Positions 1 through 9,271 are shown, counted from the stretch's first letter. The stretch: 64,000 nucleotides of DNA from TOLSYN sp963849065 (GCA_963849065.1 CAWKFM010000005.1:2120080-2184079); one strand, 5' to 3'. The notes: generated by a model not told the origin, from the sequence alone. Program-made: numbers and translations.

Positions 1-93
1 AGTATGTTTTCCGACATTGCGTACCCGTTCGCCTCAGAATCAACTTCTGCCTGCTTGGATGCAGAAACAAACCATCCCTTGCGCCGCCGCAAA

Positions 94-118
94 GGAAAAA
101 GCCTTCCCGGGGGAAGGC
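94..118 (-). terminator. Rho-independent terminator of the transpeptidase gene
   Basis: On the minus strand an 8-bp GC-rich stem (GCCTTCCC / GGGAAGGC, 101-118) is followed directly by TTTTTCC. It lies about 30 nt past the stop codon of the transpeptidase gene, so it most likely ends that transcript. Confidence 0.75.
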
Positions 119-148
119 CTTCCAAGTGTTCGTGAAATTTGATTGGCT

Positions 149-1381
149 TTACTTCAGCAGGCTCGCCGAGTGCACCGGAGTGGCCTTGTCCGCGAAGTAG
201 TTGTGCTCATCCAGGTTGCGGTAGAAGATTCCCGCCAGTTCCGCGGCCTTGGGTCCGAACACCTCGCGGTTGCCCTCGAGGAAGATTACGGTCACGATGC
301 GGCCATACTGGGAGTTGGCAAAGGAGCCGAACCAGCCATAGCGCGTGCCAGCGTTGCTGCAGGTTCCCGTTTTGCCGAGCACCTGCTCTGAGGTGAAGTT
401 GGTGCGCAGTCTGCGCGCGGTGCCGTACTGCGTCGCTCCCAACATGCCCACGCTCACTTCCGGAATCAACGGAGCGATGTCGAGGTAGCGCTTTACCTTG
501 GGCTCAAAGCTGGCCACCTCGGCCGCCGAGTGCGGATGCTGCAGATAGTAGAGCGTGCCGCCATTGGCAATCGAGGCCATCAGCGCACCCAGTTGCAGCG
601 GAGTCATATTGACGCTCTGGCCGAACGAGCACATTTTGCCGACGCCGCCCTCGCTTGCCGGAAGCTCTTCGCTGGGATAGACACCGAGATGCTCGCCGGG
701 GATATTCCATCCGGCCAGCTCGCCCAAACCGAACTGGTGGGCGTAGTAGCTCACCTTCTGGAAGCCGAGGCGGCGGCCGAGCGCTTCGAAGTACTGATTG
801 TTGGAGTGCGCCAGCGCCTGGTTCATGTCGACCTTCCAGCCGCCCAGATCGACCGGCGTGTCCTTGGTCACAATGTGTTCGCTCAGGGCCGCAAGCGCCA
901 CCGAAACTTTAATCGTGGAGCAGGGCTCCGCGCCGCTGGAAAGAGCCAGCTTCTGGTTGACCATGGCCAGGATGCGGCCGTTGCTGGGATCGATGGCAAC
1001 CACCGTGCCGTTCATGTTGCCCAGGGCATCCAGCGCGGCTTCGCGCACGATCGGATCTTCGCCCGCAGTTACATCGCCCACGGTTGCATCCGTGGTGTAG
1101 GAACTGGCCGTGAAGCGCTCACCATAAAAATGAACTCGTCCACGGCGCCGTACCGCAACTCTCCGCGTGCTGCGGGGGCTTTCGGCGCGTTCTTCCGCGC
1201 GGGAACGGACCGCACGGCTATGCCGGGAGGCCGACATGCGCCGCTCCGTATTCGCGTTCTCCTTGATCCGGTGATTGGTGCGCGCCTCATGACGGGTGGA
1301 AAGCGTGGCCGCAAACGAAGCCAGAGTGAACCATAGCGCGAGAGTTGTTACCACTGCGGCTTTAAAACTGCGGGATTGCAT
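149..1381 (-). CDS. Penicillin-binding protein, transpeptidase domain
   Basis: Predicted peptidoglycan DD-transpeptidase, acting in the periplasm and anchored by an N-terminal hydrophobic segment (residues 6-27). It carries the three active-site motifs of the penicillin-binding/beta-lactamase superfamily: STIK (S155, K158), SNN (193-195) and KTGT (from K337), numbered from the ATG at 1381. A GTG start 39 nt upstream is possible but would put charged residues before the signal anchor. A long Arg/Ser-rich linker (about 40-85) separates anchor and catalytic domain. No transglycosylase or PASTA domain is visible, so this is a small, single-domain PBP. It sits alone, downstream of the division cluster, with its own terminator. 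A class D beta-lactamase-like role is an alternative. Confidence 0.8.
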   Translation of the reverse strand: MQSRSFKAAVVTTLALWFTLASFAATLSTRHEARTNHRIKENANTERRMSASRHSRAVRSRAEERAESPRSTRRVAVRRRGRVHFYGERFTASSYTTDATVGDVTAGEDPIVREAALDALGNMNGTVVAIDPSNGRILAMVNQKLALSSGAEPCSTIKVSVALAALSEHIVTKDTPVDLGGWKVDMNQALAHSNNQYFEALGRRLGFQKVSYYAHQFGLGELAGWNIPGEHLGVYPSEELPASEGGVGKMCSFGQSVNMTPLQLGALMASIANGGTLYYLQHPHSAAEVASFEPKVKRYLDIAPLIPEVSVGMLGATQYGTARRLRTNFTSEQVLGKTGTCSNAGTRYGWFGSFANSQYGRIVTVIFLEGNREVFGPKAAELAGIFYRNLDEHNYFADKATPVHSASLLK

Positions 1382-1420
1382 AACGTTCTTAGAGATCAAA
1401 ATACACCTCGGCAGCCGCAC

Positions 1421-1844
1421 CGGTCCCCCGGGCTTGCGAAACTTTATGTTTCACGTGGTGAGTAGAGCGATCATAAGTGAACCGGCACTGTGGAAACAAG
1501 TGAAAGTCTCATCTCTGTCATTCTCACTAGTGACTGAAGTACAATTCCGCCGGTACATCCTGAGCCGGACGGATTAAGATTTATGGCTTCGCGGAATCTA
1601 TCGGCGGAGCATCCTGTTCAGTTGAATGTTTAACATAATCAGAGTCGCGCAGAGGCTAACGCTCTTGAGTCCTCATCCATAAAAACCCCAAAAATAAAGC
1701 AGCGATGTATCGCGGAGCCGCAGTTACCACGGAAGCGGGATTCTGGAGAGAACAAGAATCGGACAACTGACGTAACGGGGCGCCGCTGGCCGGTCAATTC
1801 CACTTCGCCAGCCGCGCCCCTCGTTGTTAATCAGAGATCGTGAA
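1421..1844. other. Intergenic region between the transpeptidase gene and ftsZ
   Basis: This 424-nt stretch holds no supported gene. It should contain the promoter of the transpeptidase gene, but I see no convincing -35/-10 pair, and no clear terminator after ftsZ. Next to the ftsZ stop codon, AATCAGAGATCG occurs twice in tandem (about 1829-1855), which looks like a small duplication at the ftsZ 3' end. Confidence 0.5.
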
Positions 1845-3203
1845 TCAGAGATCGGTGTTTTTCTTTCGCAGGTATGCGGGAACGTCGAGCTCGTCCTGAT
1901 CGTGATCGGATTCCAGATCCTCCAGCGAAGCAGCCGGACGCGGCGGTTGCACCGCCTCCCAGATCCGCGTGGAAGATTGCGCTGCGGGCTGGGGAGTCTC
2001 ATGGGCGGTCTCCAACTCGGCGGGCGCCGCGTAGCTCACCGGAGCAGCCGGGCTGATGCTCTCGGCCGGCTGCGCATCGCGGAACTCCATCTCTTCGGCC
2101 TGCAGTTCGTAGGCCGCATCGGCGCGGCGCGTGATCTGCGGCTCGGGCACAGGCGTGGCCCAGCGCGCTTGGCGCGCCTGGTGAATGGCGGCCGAGGCTG
2201 TCATGCTCTCACTGGCATGGGGCCGGGATTCCGAGCGGAAACCGGTGGCAATCACCGTGATCTTCACCTCGTCCTTCATCTTTTCATCCAGCACGGCGCC
2301 GAAGATGATGTTGGCATCGTCATGCGCGGCGCTCTGGATGATGGTGGAGGCCTCATACACCTCGGCCAGCTTGAGCGAACTGGAGCCGGTAATGTTGAGC
2401 AGGATGCCCCGCGCGCCGTCGATGGCGCCCGCCTCCAGCAATGGCGAGGCGATGGCGCGCTGTGCCGCTTCCAGTGCGCGGCGCTCACCCTTGGCGTGCG
2501 AGGTGCCCATCACCGCGTAGCCCATGCCCGCCATGATGGCCTTCACATCCGCGAAGTCGCGGTTGATGATGCCAGGGATGGTGATGATGTCGGAGATGCC
2601 CTGCACCGCCTGGCGCAGAATGTCGTCGGCCACGCGGAACGATTCGAAGAAGCCGGCGTCCTGCGCCACGGCCAGCAGCTTTTCATTGGGAATGACGATG
2701 ACGGTATCGACCGAGTCAATCAGCTCGCTCAGTCCGCGCTCGGCCTGGTTCATGCGCCGCTTACCCTCGAAGGCAAACGGCTTGGTGACCACGGCCACGG
2801 TGAGTGCGCCCATCTCGCTGGCCAGCGAGGCGATGATGGGAGCCGCGCCCGTACCGGTGCCGCCGCCCAGGCCGGTGGTCACAAAGACCATGTCCGCGCC
2901 TTCCAGGGCGGCAATGATGCGGTCGGTATCTTCCAGCGCGGCCTGGCGGCCCACCTCGGGATTGGCGCCCGCGCCCAGGCCGTTGGTGAGCTTCACGCCC
3001 AGCTGCAGCTTCTTCGGCGCGCGCGACATCTGCAGCGCCTGCAGGTCCGTGTTGGCGGTGATGAACTCCACCCCCTCCACACCGGTTTCAATCATGCGAT
3101 TGACCGCGTTATTGCCGCCGCCGCCCACGCCGATCACCTTGATCCTGGCGTTGTTGCGCGCTTCCTCGTGGAACTGAATCCGAATGTCCTGTTCTTCCAT
3201 CAT
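1845..3203 (-). CDS. ftsZ: Cell division protein FtsZ
   Basis: Tubulin-like GTPase that polymerises into the cytoplasmic Z-ring. The tubulin signature GGGTGTG is at residues 113-119, and the N-terminal nucleotide-binding segment with its glycine run is at 22-31. The protein is 452 aa. After the globular domain (to about residue 330) comes a long Pro/Ala/Glu-rich linker and a short conserved tail (DVPAYLRKKNTDL), which in this family binds FtsA and other partners. It is the last gene of murC-ftsQ-ftsA-ftsZ, 54 nt after ftsA. The start gives MMEEQ; either Met is possible. Confidence 0.97.
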   Translation of the reverse strand: MMEEQDIRIQFHEEARNNARIKVIGVGGGGNNAVNRMIETGVEGVEFITANTDLQALQMSRAPKKLQLGVKLTNGLGAGANPEVGRQAALEDTDRIIAALEGADMVFVTTGLGGGTGTGAAPIIASLASEMGALTVAVVTKPFAFEGKRRMNQAERGLSELIDSVDTVIVIPNEKLLAVAQDAGFFESFRVADDILRQAVQGISDIITIPGIINRDFADVKAIMAGMGYAVMGTSHAKGERRALEAAQRAIASPLLEAGAIDGARGILLNITGSSSLKLAEVYEASTIIQSAAHDDANIIFGAVLDEKMKDEVKITVIATGFRSESRPHASESMTASAAIHQARQARWATPVPEPQITRRADAAYELQAEEMEFRDAQPAESISPAAPVSYAAPAELETAHETPQPAAQSSTRIWEAVQPPRPAASLEDLESDHDQDELDVPAYLRKKNTDL

Positions 3204-3257
3204 GAATGCCGCCTCACCCTGGCGCAGCTATGCGCCAGCTCGATCAGTCCTTGCCGC

Positions 3258-4481
3258 TTAATCCTTGTACGCTCGGGCAAAAAGCGCCCGCAGGCGTGCG
3301 CCGAAGCCGCCCTCTTCCGGGCCCTTCAGCACGCGGGCGCGCTGCGAATAGAAAACCAACCCGATCGCGGTCGCAAATTCGGGCTCCTGTAATTCCACGG
3401 GAAGCTGCGCCATGCCCAGCGGCAACCCGATCCGCGTCGGCCTGCGCAAAATATCCTCGCAGCTTTCAGTTAAGCTCAGCAGCCGCGCTCCCCCGCCGGT
3501 GAGAACGATTCCTCCACCCAGCATGTCCAACACTCCGGCGTGGCGCAGGTTGTCGCGCAGCAGCTCCATCAGCTCGCGCGCTCGCGGCTCCAGAATCTCG
3601 CCCAGATCCCTCTGTTTCATCAGGCGCGCCGGGCGGTCGCCCACCGAAGGAACTTCGATCTCATTCTGCGCCGCAATGCGAGTGACCATCGAGCAGCCAA
3701 ACTGCCGCTTCAAATTCTCGGCGTCCACCAGCGGAGTTTCCAGACCGTAGGCCACGTCGCGGGTAAAGTTGATGCCGCCCAGCGGCACCACGCCCGAGTG
3801 GATAACCACGTCTTCCTGCACCACGGCGATATCCGCCGTACCGGCGCCGATGTCGATCAACGCCGCGCCCAGCTCGCGCTCGTCGCGCCGCAGCACGGAC
3901 TCGGAGCAGGCCAGCGCCTCATACACCGTATCTTCCACCTGCATTCCGGCCAGGTTCAGCGCGGTCACCATGTTCTGCACCGCCGAGTGCGCGGCGGTAA
4001 TCACGTGCACCCGCACCTCGAGCTGGCGGCCCAGCATCCCCACCGGCTGGCGCACCCCGTCGATCTCGTCCACTACAAATTCCTGCTGCAGCAGATGCAG
4101 GATCTCGCGGTCTTCCGGCATGGGAAACTCGCGCGCCCGGTCTCCGGCGGCCTGTACGTCCGCGCTGGTCAGCTCGCGCGGCCGCGTCCCCAGCGAAATC
4201 ATGCCATGGCTGTTGACCGAGCGGATGTGCGGGCCGCTGATACCGACCACGGCCGACTCCAGCGCGAGCCCGCTGGAAGCTTCCGCGCGAGCCACCGCAC
4301 TGGACACGCTCTTGGCCGCCGAGTCCAGGTCCACGATCACGCCCCGGCAAGTGCCCGCCGAAGCCGCAATGCCATGGCCGCGATAGCGCAGCCCCGCATC
4401 CGTGGTCTCCGCCACCAGAGCCACGGTCTTGGCGCTTCCCAGGTCGATCACCGTGATGATGTTTTCGTTTCGCGTCGCCAT
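3258..4481 (-). CDS. ftsA: Cell division protein FtsA
   Basis: Actin-like ATPase that tethers FtsZ filaments to the inner membrane and recruits later divisome proteins. Actin-fold phosphate motifs are visible: VIDLGSAKT near the N-terminus, LIDIGAGTADIAV in the middle and GIVLTGGGARL in the C-terminal half. The SHS2/1C domain lies between the first two. The last 16 residues (GFGARLRALFARAYKD) form the amphipathic membrane-targeting helix expected of FtsA. The ftsQ stop codon directly abuts the FtsA start (no spacer), so the two are cotranscribed and probably translationally coupled. Confidence 0.96.
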   Translation of the reverse strand: MATRNENIITVIDLGSAKTVALVAETTDAGLRYRGHGIAASAGTCRGVIVDLDSAAKSVSSAVARAEASSGLALESAVVGISGPHIRSVNSHGMISLGTRPRELTSADVQAAGDRAREFPMPEDREILHLLQQEFVVDEIDGVRQPVGMLGRQLEVRVHVITAAHSAVQNMVTALNLAGMQVEDTVYEALACSESVLRRDERELGAALIDIGAGTADIAVVQEDVVIHSGVVPLGGINFTRDVAYGLETPLVDAENLKRQFGCSMVTRIAAQNEIEVPSVGDRPARLMKQRDLGEILEPRARELMELLRDNLRHAGVLDMLGGGIVLTGGGARLLSLTESCEDILRRPTRIGLPLGMAQLPVELQEPEFATAIGLVFYSQRARVLKGPEEGGFGARLRALFARAYKD

Positions 4482-5582
4482 CTACTTGCGTTTCTTTCCC
4501 TTCGGATGCTGTCCCTTAGCGGTCTTCGACGGCGCTTTCTTCGGCGCCGCGCTTTTGGCCGGCGCCGGATGCGGCTCCGCCTTGGCAGCGGGCACGGGCG
4601 GCGGCGGCGATGCCGGAGCGGCGCTCATATCGGGGTTTAGAATCACTTCCCGCCCGTAGCGCAAATCCACTGATTCCAGCTTACCCCGATCCTGCTCCCA
4701 CTTCTGCACGTTGGAGAGAAACACCATGAAGCGCGGCAGGAAATTCTCGTTTCCCAGATGCAAAAGCACCGGCCCGGAACCGCCCTTCGCCGTCACCTTC
4801 ACGTCCTCCGGGTCGGAGAGATCCACCTCTTCCAGGTCGCGCGAGTATTGCGTTTTTGCCTGCGGGCCGCCATCGCCGCCGTCGAGTTCGTGCATCAGCC
4901 GCATATAAGTCTGCATGCGCGGCGCGCGCGTGGAGAGCGGCTCGCTCTCGGTCATTCCCAGGATCACGGGAAACGAATAATTGTCCGGCACGCCCGGAGG
5001 CAACTCCATCACCACGCCCTGGGCATCGATCAACGCAATGCGTCCGCCCAGCGCGATAAAAGCCACCGGAGTCCGCTCTTGCACCACAATGCGCAGGCGA
5101 CTGGGCAACAAACGGCTCACCGTGGCAGTCTCGATCCAGGGAATCTTTTCCAGCTCCTGCTTGCGCTCCGCCAGTGAGATTTGAAAGACGTTCCGGCCCA
5201 CCACCTCGCGCATATTTTCCATCACCTGCGCCCGCGAGTTCGGAGCCTCGCCCGCCAGTTCGATATCTTTTTCGCTGTGCACGCGGAAGCGATACGAATG
5301 CAGAGCGTAGGCCTGGGCTTCATAGATCCCCGCGCCCAGCGCCGCCAGCACCAGCGCCACCACGGCCACCACCTTCACCCGCGATGCGGTCTTGCGCGCC
5401 AGCGTGCCGCGCCGCACAGGAACGCGCTTGCTGGCGCGCCGGAACTGCGACTGCTCGTCCTCTCCGTCGTCATCGCTCAGTCCGGCGTCCAGCGGCAGGG
5501 CATCGTCCGCAAACGAGCTGCGGTCCGCCTGGCCACGGCGATAGAACGGATCGTCGATGGGTGGTCCCTGATTGCGCGCCAT
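4482..5582 (-). CDS. ftsQ: Cell division protein FtsQ (POTRA domain)
   Basis: Bitopic inner-membrane divisome protein linking early cytoplasmic and late periplasmic division proteins. It has a charged cytoplasmic head (1-70), one transmembrane helix (about 71-92, VVAVVALVLAALGAGIY) and a periplasmic POTRA/FtsQ region (about 100-250, with the IPWIETATVSRLLPSRLRI segment). At 366 aa it is longer than E. coli FtsQ because of the long head and a C-terminal Pro/Ala/Lys-rich tail. It abuts ftsA directly and follows murC after 181 nt. The genes murB and ddl, often found between murC and ftsQ in other phyla, are absent here. Confidence 0.93.
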   Translation of the reverse strand: MARNQGPPIDDPFYRRGQADRSSFADDALPLDAGLSDDDGEDEQSQFRRASKRVPVRRGTLARKTASRVKVVAVVALVLAALGAGIYEAQAYALHSYRFRVHSEKDIELAGEAPNSRAQVMENMREVVGRNVFQISLAERKQELEKIPWIETATVSRLLPSRLRIVVQERTPVAFIALGGRIALIDAQGVVMELPPGVPDNYSFPVILGMTESEPLSTRAPRMQTYMRLMHELDGGDGGPQAKTQYSRDLEEVDLSDPEDVKVTAKGGSGPVLLHLGNENFLPRFMVFLSNVQKWEQDRGKLESVDLRYGREVILNPDMSAAPASPPPPVPAAKAEPHPAPAKSAAPKKAPSKTAKGQHPKGKKRK

Positions 5583-5763
5583 AGGCAGAAATAAGGTAAT
5601 ATGCGTATTATCCGCTGATTTTGGATGATCTCGCAGTGATCTTAACTAGTGATTATCTAGGCTCCCCCGCACGAATCCCAGCATGATTCGCGAAGAGGCT
5701 CAACGCTTGCTGTTTTTTTCGTCGAATGCACCGCACCCGATGCAATCGGGAATGAAAATTGGC

Positions 5764-7173
5764 TCAGGCTTCCACGACCGGATCGCGTGCACCCAGCTTT
5801 TCCAAAATCTGCGCCCCCAACTGTGAGACCGTTCCCGCACCCAGGGTCAGCACCATGTCTCCCGGACGGGTCTGCTCCACCACCGCCTCCACGGCAGCGG
5901 CAAAGCTGGCCGCAAACTCCGCCGGAAAGCCGTTCCGGCAGAAAATCTTGCGCGACAGGCCAAGTCCGCTCACGCCCGCGATGGGCTGCTCGCTGGCGGC
6001 ATAAATGTCCAGCACCAGCAAGCGGTCGGCTTCCGGAAACGCCTGGGCGAATTCCTCCATCAGCAGATAGGTGCGGGTAAAGCGGTGCGGCTGAAAAATC
6101 ACGTGGATGCGTCCGGTGCCGCCCATCCACTGCCGCGCCGCGCCCAGCGTGGCTAGAATCTCCGTCGGATGATGTCCGTAGTCATCCACCACGCGAACCC
6201 CGCCGCAGACGCCCTTCAGTTGGAAGCGGCGATCGACGCCGCGGAACTGCGCGATGCCCTCGCGAATGCGCTCCACCGGAATCTCCAGCCCCATGCCAAC
6301 GGCGATGGCCGCAGTTGCGTTCAGAACATTGTGCGCGCCGGGAACAAAGAGATCGAAACGGCCCAGATCGCGGCCCTGAAAGTTCACTCCGAAGCTGTTG
6401 TGCATGGCGCCGGAGTCGCGCTCCGTGGTCACCTCCACGGCACGGAGGTCAGCGTCTTCGCGCGTGCCATAGGTGAGCACGCGGCGCTGCACCCGAGGCA
6501 GCAGATTGCGCAGCGCTTCGTTGTCCGTGCAGGCCACTACCGTGCCGTAAAACGGCACCTTGTCCATGAACTCCACGAACGTGTCCTCTACGTCCGCCAT
6601 GTCGCGATAACAGTCCATGTGCTCGCGGTCGATATTGGTCACGACGGAAAGAATCGGCGAGAGCTTCAAAAACGAGCGGTCGCTCTCATCGGCCTCCGCC
6701 ACCAGGTATTGCGAGGTGCCCAGGCGCGCGTTGGAACCCAGCGAGTCCACCCGTCCGCCCACCACCACCGTCGGGTCCAACCCTCCGGCGCCCAGGACAG
6801 CGGCCACCATGCTGGTCGTGGTCGTTTTGCCGTGCATGCCCGCAATGGCGATGCCGTATTTCAGGCGCATCAGTTCCGCCAGCATCTCGGCCCGCTGAAT
6901 CACCGGCAGATGCAGACGCCGCGCCTCCGCAACCTCCGGGTTGTCGCGCACAATCGCCGAACTGGTCACCACTACCTCGGCTCCGTGCACGTTGGACTCG
7001 ACGTGCCCCACGAAAATCCGTGCTCCCAGCTTGGCCAGCCGTTCGGTCGTGGGAGAGTTACGCAGGTCGGAGCCGCTGACGCCGTATCCCAAAGTGAGCA
7101 GCACCTCGGCAATCCCGCTCATGCCGATGCCGCCGATGCCAACAAAATGAATGCGCTGAATCTTGGCGAACAT
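5764..7173 (-). CDS. murC: UDP-N-acetylmuramate--L-alanine ligase MurC
   Basis: Cytoplasmic ATP-dependent ligase that adds L-alanine to UDP-MurNAc, the first peptide-stem step of peptidoglycan synthesis. The N-terminal Rossmann motif HFVGIGGIGMSGIAE is at residues 9-23. The Mur-ligase P-loop GMHGKTTTTSM is near 113, and the C-terminal ligase region carries VVDDYGHHPTEI. The length of 469 aa is normal. It is the first gene of murC-ftsQ-ftsA-ftsZ. The 181-nt gap to ftsQ contains a -10-like GATAAT on the minus strand shortly before ftsQ, so ftsQAZ may also have an internal promoter. Confidence 0.97.
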   Translation of the reverse strand: MFAKIQRIHFVGIGGIGMSGIAEVLLTLGYGVSGSDLRNSPTTERLAKLGARIFVGHVESNVHGAEVVVTSSAIVRDNPEVAEARRLHLPVIQRAEMLAELMRLKYGIAIAGMHGKTTTTSMVAAVLGAGGLDPTVVVGGRVDSLGSNARLGTSQYLVAEADESDRSFLKLSPILSVVTNIDREHMDCYRDMADVEDTFVEFMDKVPFYGTVVACTDNEALRNLLPRVQRRVLTYGTREDADLRAVEVTTERDSGAMHNSFGVNFQGRDLGRFDLFVPGAHNVLNATAAIAVGMGLEIPVERIREGIAQFRGVDRRFQLKGVCGGVRVVDDYGHHPTEILATLGAARQWMGGTGRIHVIFQPHRFTRTYLLMEEFAQAFPEADRLLVLDIYAASEQPIAGVSGLGLSRKIFCRNGFPAEFAASFAAAVEAVVEQTRPGDMVLTLGAGTVSQLGAQILEKLGARDPVVEA

Positions 7174-7208
7174 ATCTATTTATTGTACGGGAATACGATG
7201 GCGCGCCG

Positions 7209-7245
7209 GTGCCCCACATCTGCTGCAGTTAGCAGATGTGGGCAC
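7209..7245. repeat. Dispersed intergenic hairpin, copy A
   Basis: Palindrome with arms CCACATCTGCT and AGCAGATGTGG around a 6-nt loop, extended outward by GTGCC/GGCAC with one bulge. It is the first of seven intergenic hairpins in this window that share CCCCA...TGGG(G)CACCC-like outer sequences but have different inner stems. It lies just upstream of murC and could act as a terminator or mRNA-stability element. Confidence 0.6.
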
Positions 7246-7349
7246 ATAAAATTTGTGTCCCATATTGACCAAGCGCCCGCGGCCGGAGCGGCATCAGTTG
7301 CCGCGTACCCGGCTGCGAAGCTTCCGTTGGTAAAGGTGGGACGGGGCAA

Positions 7350-7886
7350 TCACACCAGATGCGGGTTTTCTTCCAGCTCGGGGGCTACAATTCCCTCCGG
7401 CAGCGCGCCGCCGTTGTAGCCGGCCATGCGATTCTTCCACTTCAAAAAGTCGCCGATGCGCTGCGGCTCGATGCGCACCTCGACGCGGCGCAAACTGGCC
7501 AGCAGCAGGTTCATCTCGTTCATCAGGCCCTCGGGCTGGCGCAGTTTGCGGCTGGACTTCTTCACCACCTTCAGCTCGCGTCCCTGCACCTCCAGCAGGC
7601 CCCATCCCTCAGGAATCTCGTCGGCTTTCAGCATCGCTTTCGGCGCGGCGAAGTAACGCTCGCAGCCCAGCGCAATCGACGGATCCGCGCGCCACGGCTT
7701 GGCCGCGTCCGCCAGAAAATCCGCGCGGCTTGCCTTGCATTCGATCACAATGGAGTGGTTCCTTGCCTTCCAGCCGATGGCGTCCGGCATCTCCCCGCTG
7801 CTGCAGCCTTGTTCGCTCAGCACGATGCCGCAGCGCGTGCGCCGCAACCAGGATTCCGCCATCGCCACCAGGCGCGCATGGGTCAT
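7350..7886 (-). CDS. MmcB-like PD-(D/E)XK nuclease-fold protein
   Basis: A 178-aa protein with the PD-(D/E)XK pattern: PDAIGW at about residues 35-40 supplies the Asp, and IVIECKASRADF (about 47-58) the E-x-K. This arrangement resembles MmcB-family DNA-repair proteins. Family assignment is from pattern recognition; nuclease activity and a repair role are inferred. It lies alone between argJ and murC on the same strand. Its upstream leader contains near-copies of the ribosome-binding segment ATGAGGCGTATC, the last giving a GAGG 8 nt before ATG. No neighbouring gene suggests a partner. Confidence 0.65.
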   Translation of the reverse strand: MTHARLVAMAESWLRRTRCGIVLSEQGCSSGEMPDAIGWKARNHSIVIECKASRADFLADAAKPWRADPSIALGCERYFAAPKAMLKADEIPEGWGLLEVQGRELKVVKKSSRKLRQPEGLMNEMNLLLASLRRVEVRIEPQRIGDFLKWKNRMAGYNGGALPEGIVAPELEENPHLV

Positions 7887-7940
7887 CAGATACGCCTCAT
7901 GGGATACGCCTCATGAAATACATGGGAAACGCCTCATACA
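7880..7940 (-). repeat. Repeated Shine-Dalgarno-like leader
   Basis: Just upstream of the MmcB-like gene the minus strand carries ATGAGGCGTATC twice in tandem and a third divergent copy, ATGAGGCGTTTC. Only the copy nearest the ATG has functional Shine-Dalgarno spacing. The repeats look like local slippage duplications. Confidence 0.55.
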
Positions 7941-7955
7941 GCTTTATCGCACGAA

Positions 7956-7976
7956 GGGCCCGCCATTGGCGAGCCC
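7956..7976 (-). terminator. Hairpin downstream of argJ, possible operon terminator
   Basis: Minus-strand stem GGGCTCGCC / GGCGGGCCC (one G-T pair) with a 3-nt loop, about 30 nt past the argJ stop codon. It is followed by only two T residues, so it is a weak or factor-assisted terminator, or a transcript 3'-end stabiliser, at the end of the arginine operon. Confidence 0.45.
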
Positions 7977-8003
7977 CTGAAACCTTCTCATACACCCTCA
8001 AAC

Positions 8004-9218
8004 TTACGTCGAGTAATCTGCGTTAATATGCACGTACTCCGCTGTCAGGTCGCAGGTTAAAAATTCCAGCGAACTCTTGCCGCGGCCGAGCTCAACCTTG
8101 ATCTCGTACTGCGGCTGCTTCATAAACTCGTGCGCCACCTTTTCATCGAAGGGATGCGCCATGCCATGCCGGCACACCTGATGCGATCCGATGAAGATGT
8201 TGATCTTCGAGGGGGCCACTGCGATCCCACTCTTACCGACCGATGACAGAATCCGTCCCCAGTTGGGATCGCATCCCGCCCAGGCCGTCTTCACCAGCGG
8301 CGAGTTCGCAATCGAGCGGGCGATGACTCGCGCCTCCTCCACCGACTTCGCTCCGATGATCCGCAGCCGAACCAGATGCTCGGCGCCTTCGCCATCGCGC
8401 ACAACCTGCTCTGCCAGGGAGGCGCACACCGCATGCAGCGCCTGGGCGAACTTCTTCGCCACGCCGCTACCCGCCAGCTTCACCGTGCTGGCTCCGGAGG
8501 CCAGCAGCAGAACCGTATCGTTGGTCGAGGTATCGCCATCTACCGAGATCGCGTTGAACGTGGAATCAACCGCCGTCTTTAGCATCGGCTGCAAGGCCTT
8601 CGGCTCGGCATCAAGATCGGTAAACAGGTACACCAGCATGGTCGCCATGTTGGGATGGATCATCCCTGAACCCTTGCACACGCCGGCGATTCGAACCATC
8701 TTTTTGCCGGCGGAGAACTCCGTGGACGCCAGCTTCATGCACGTGTCCGTGGTCATGATGGCCGCAGCAAAAGATTTCAGAGCGTCCTCGGTATCGGCCA
8801 GTCCGCTGACCACCGCAGGCACGGCGGCGACCAGCTTCTCCACCGGCAGCGGCACGCCGATAATTCCGGTCGAAGACGGAATGATGAATTGCGGCGCGGC
8901 TTCCAGCGCGGCGCCTAGCGCGGCACAGCTCTGCTCAGCCACTGCGATGCCCGGCTCGCCGGTGGCGCAGTTGGCGTTGCCCGCGTTCACCAGCACAGCG
9001 CGCACGCGTCCCTTGCTTTTGCGCAGGTGTGTGCGGCCCACTTCGACCGGAGCGGCTGCCACGCGATTGCGGGTAAACATGGCCGCCGCGCTTGCGCCCA
9101 TGGGAATCTCCGCCAGAGCAACGTCGCTGCGTCCGCTGGCCTTGATGCCGGCCTTGGTGGCCGACCAGAAAAATCCTCGGGGAAGAAACACCGGCTCGTC
9201 CGGTCCGTGCAGATTCAT
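8004..9218 (-). CDS. argJ: Glutamate N-acetyltransferase ArgJ (ornithine acetyltransferase)
   Basis: Transfers the acetyl group from N-acetylornithine to glutamate, recycling it in the cyclic arginine pathway; some ArgJ proteins also use acetyl-CoA. The autoprocessing motif is present as KGSGMIHPNMATML, with predicted cleavage between A192 and T193, the new N-terminal Thr being the nucleophile. The conserved DGDTSTNDTV segment follows at about 225-234. The length of 404 aa is normal. It is the last gene of the arg operon, 38 nt after the NAGS gene. No argE deacetylase gene is in the operon, in line with acetyl recycling by ArgJ. Confidence 0.96.
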   Translation of the reverse strand: MNLHGPDEPVFLPRGFFWSATKAGIKASGRSDVALAEIPMGASAAAMFTRNRVAAAPVEVGRTHLRKSKGRVRAVLVNAGNANCATGEPGIAVAEQSCAALGAALEAAPQFIIPSSTGIIGVPLPVEKLVAAVPAVVSGLADTEDALKSFAAAIMTTDTCMKLASTEFSAGKKMVRIAGVCKGSGMIHPNMATMLVYLFTDLDAEPKALQPMLKTAVDSTFNAISVDGDTSTNDTVLLLASGASTVKLAGSGVAKKFAQALHAVCASLAEQVVRDGEGAEHLVRLRIIGAKSVEEARVIARSIANSPLVKTAWAGCDPNWGRILSSVGKSGIAVAPSKINIFIGSHQVCRHGMAHPFDEKVAHEFMKQPQYEIKVELGRGKSSLEFLTCDLTAEYVHINADYST

Positions 9219-9229
9219 TTCTCGAGTTT

Positions 9230-9271
9230 CACTTTTCCAGTTTTACTTTTCTAATTTTACTTTTCTAATTT
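9230..9271. repeat. Three 14-bp tandem repeats between NAGS gene and argJ
   Basis: The unit TACTTTTCTAATTT occurs twice exactly (9244-9257, 9258-9271) and once diverged as CACTTTTCCAGTTT (9230-9243). It spans the last codons of the NAGS gene and the short spacer before argJ. A slippage origin is likely; the AT-rich spacer may affect coupling of argJ translation. Confidence 0.75.

Noticed and set aside
1824..3392. 522-aa open frame on the plus strand, antisense to ftsZ
   Set aside because: His/Arg/Leu-rich shadow of ftsZ with no family similarity.
6169..7419. 416-aa open frame on the plus strand, antisense to murC
   Set aside because: Shadow frame; murC on the minus strand has all expected motifs.
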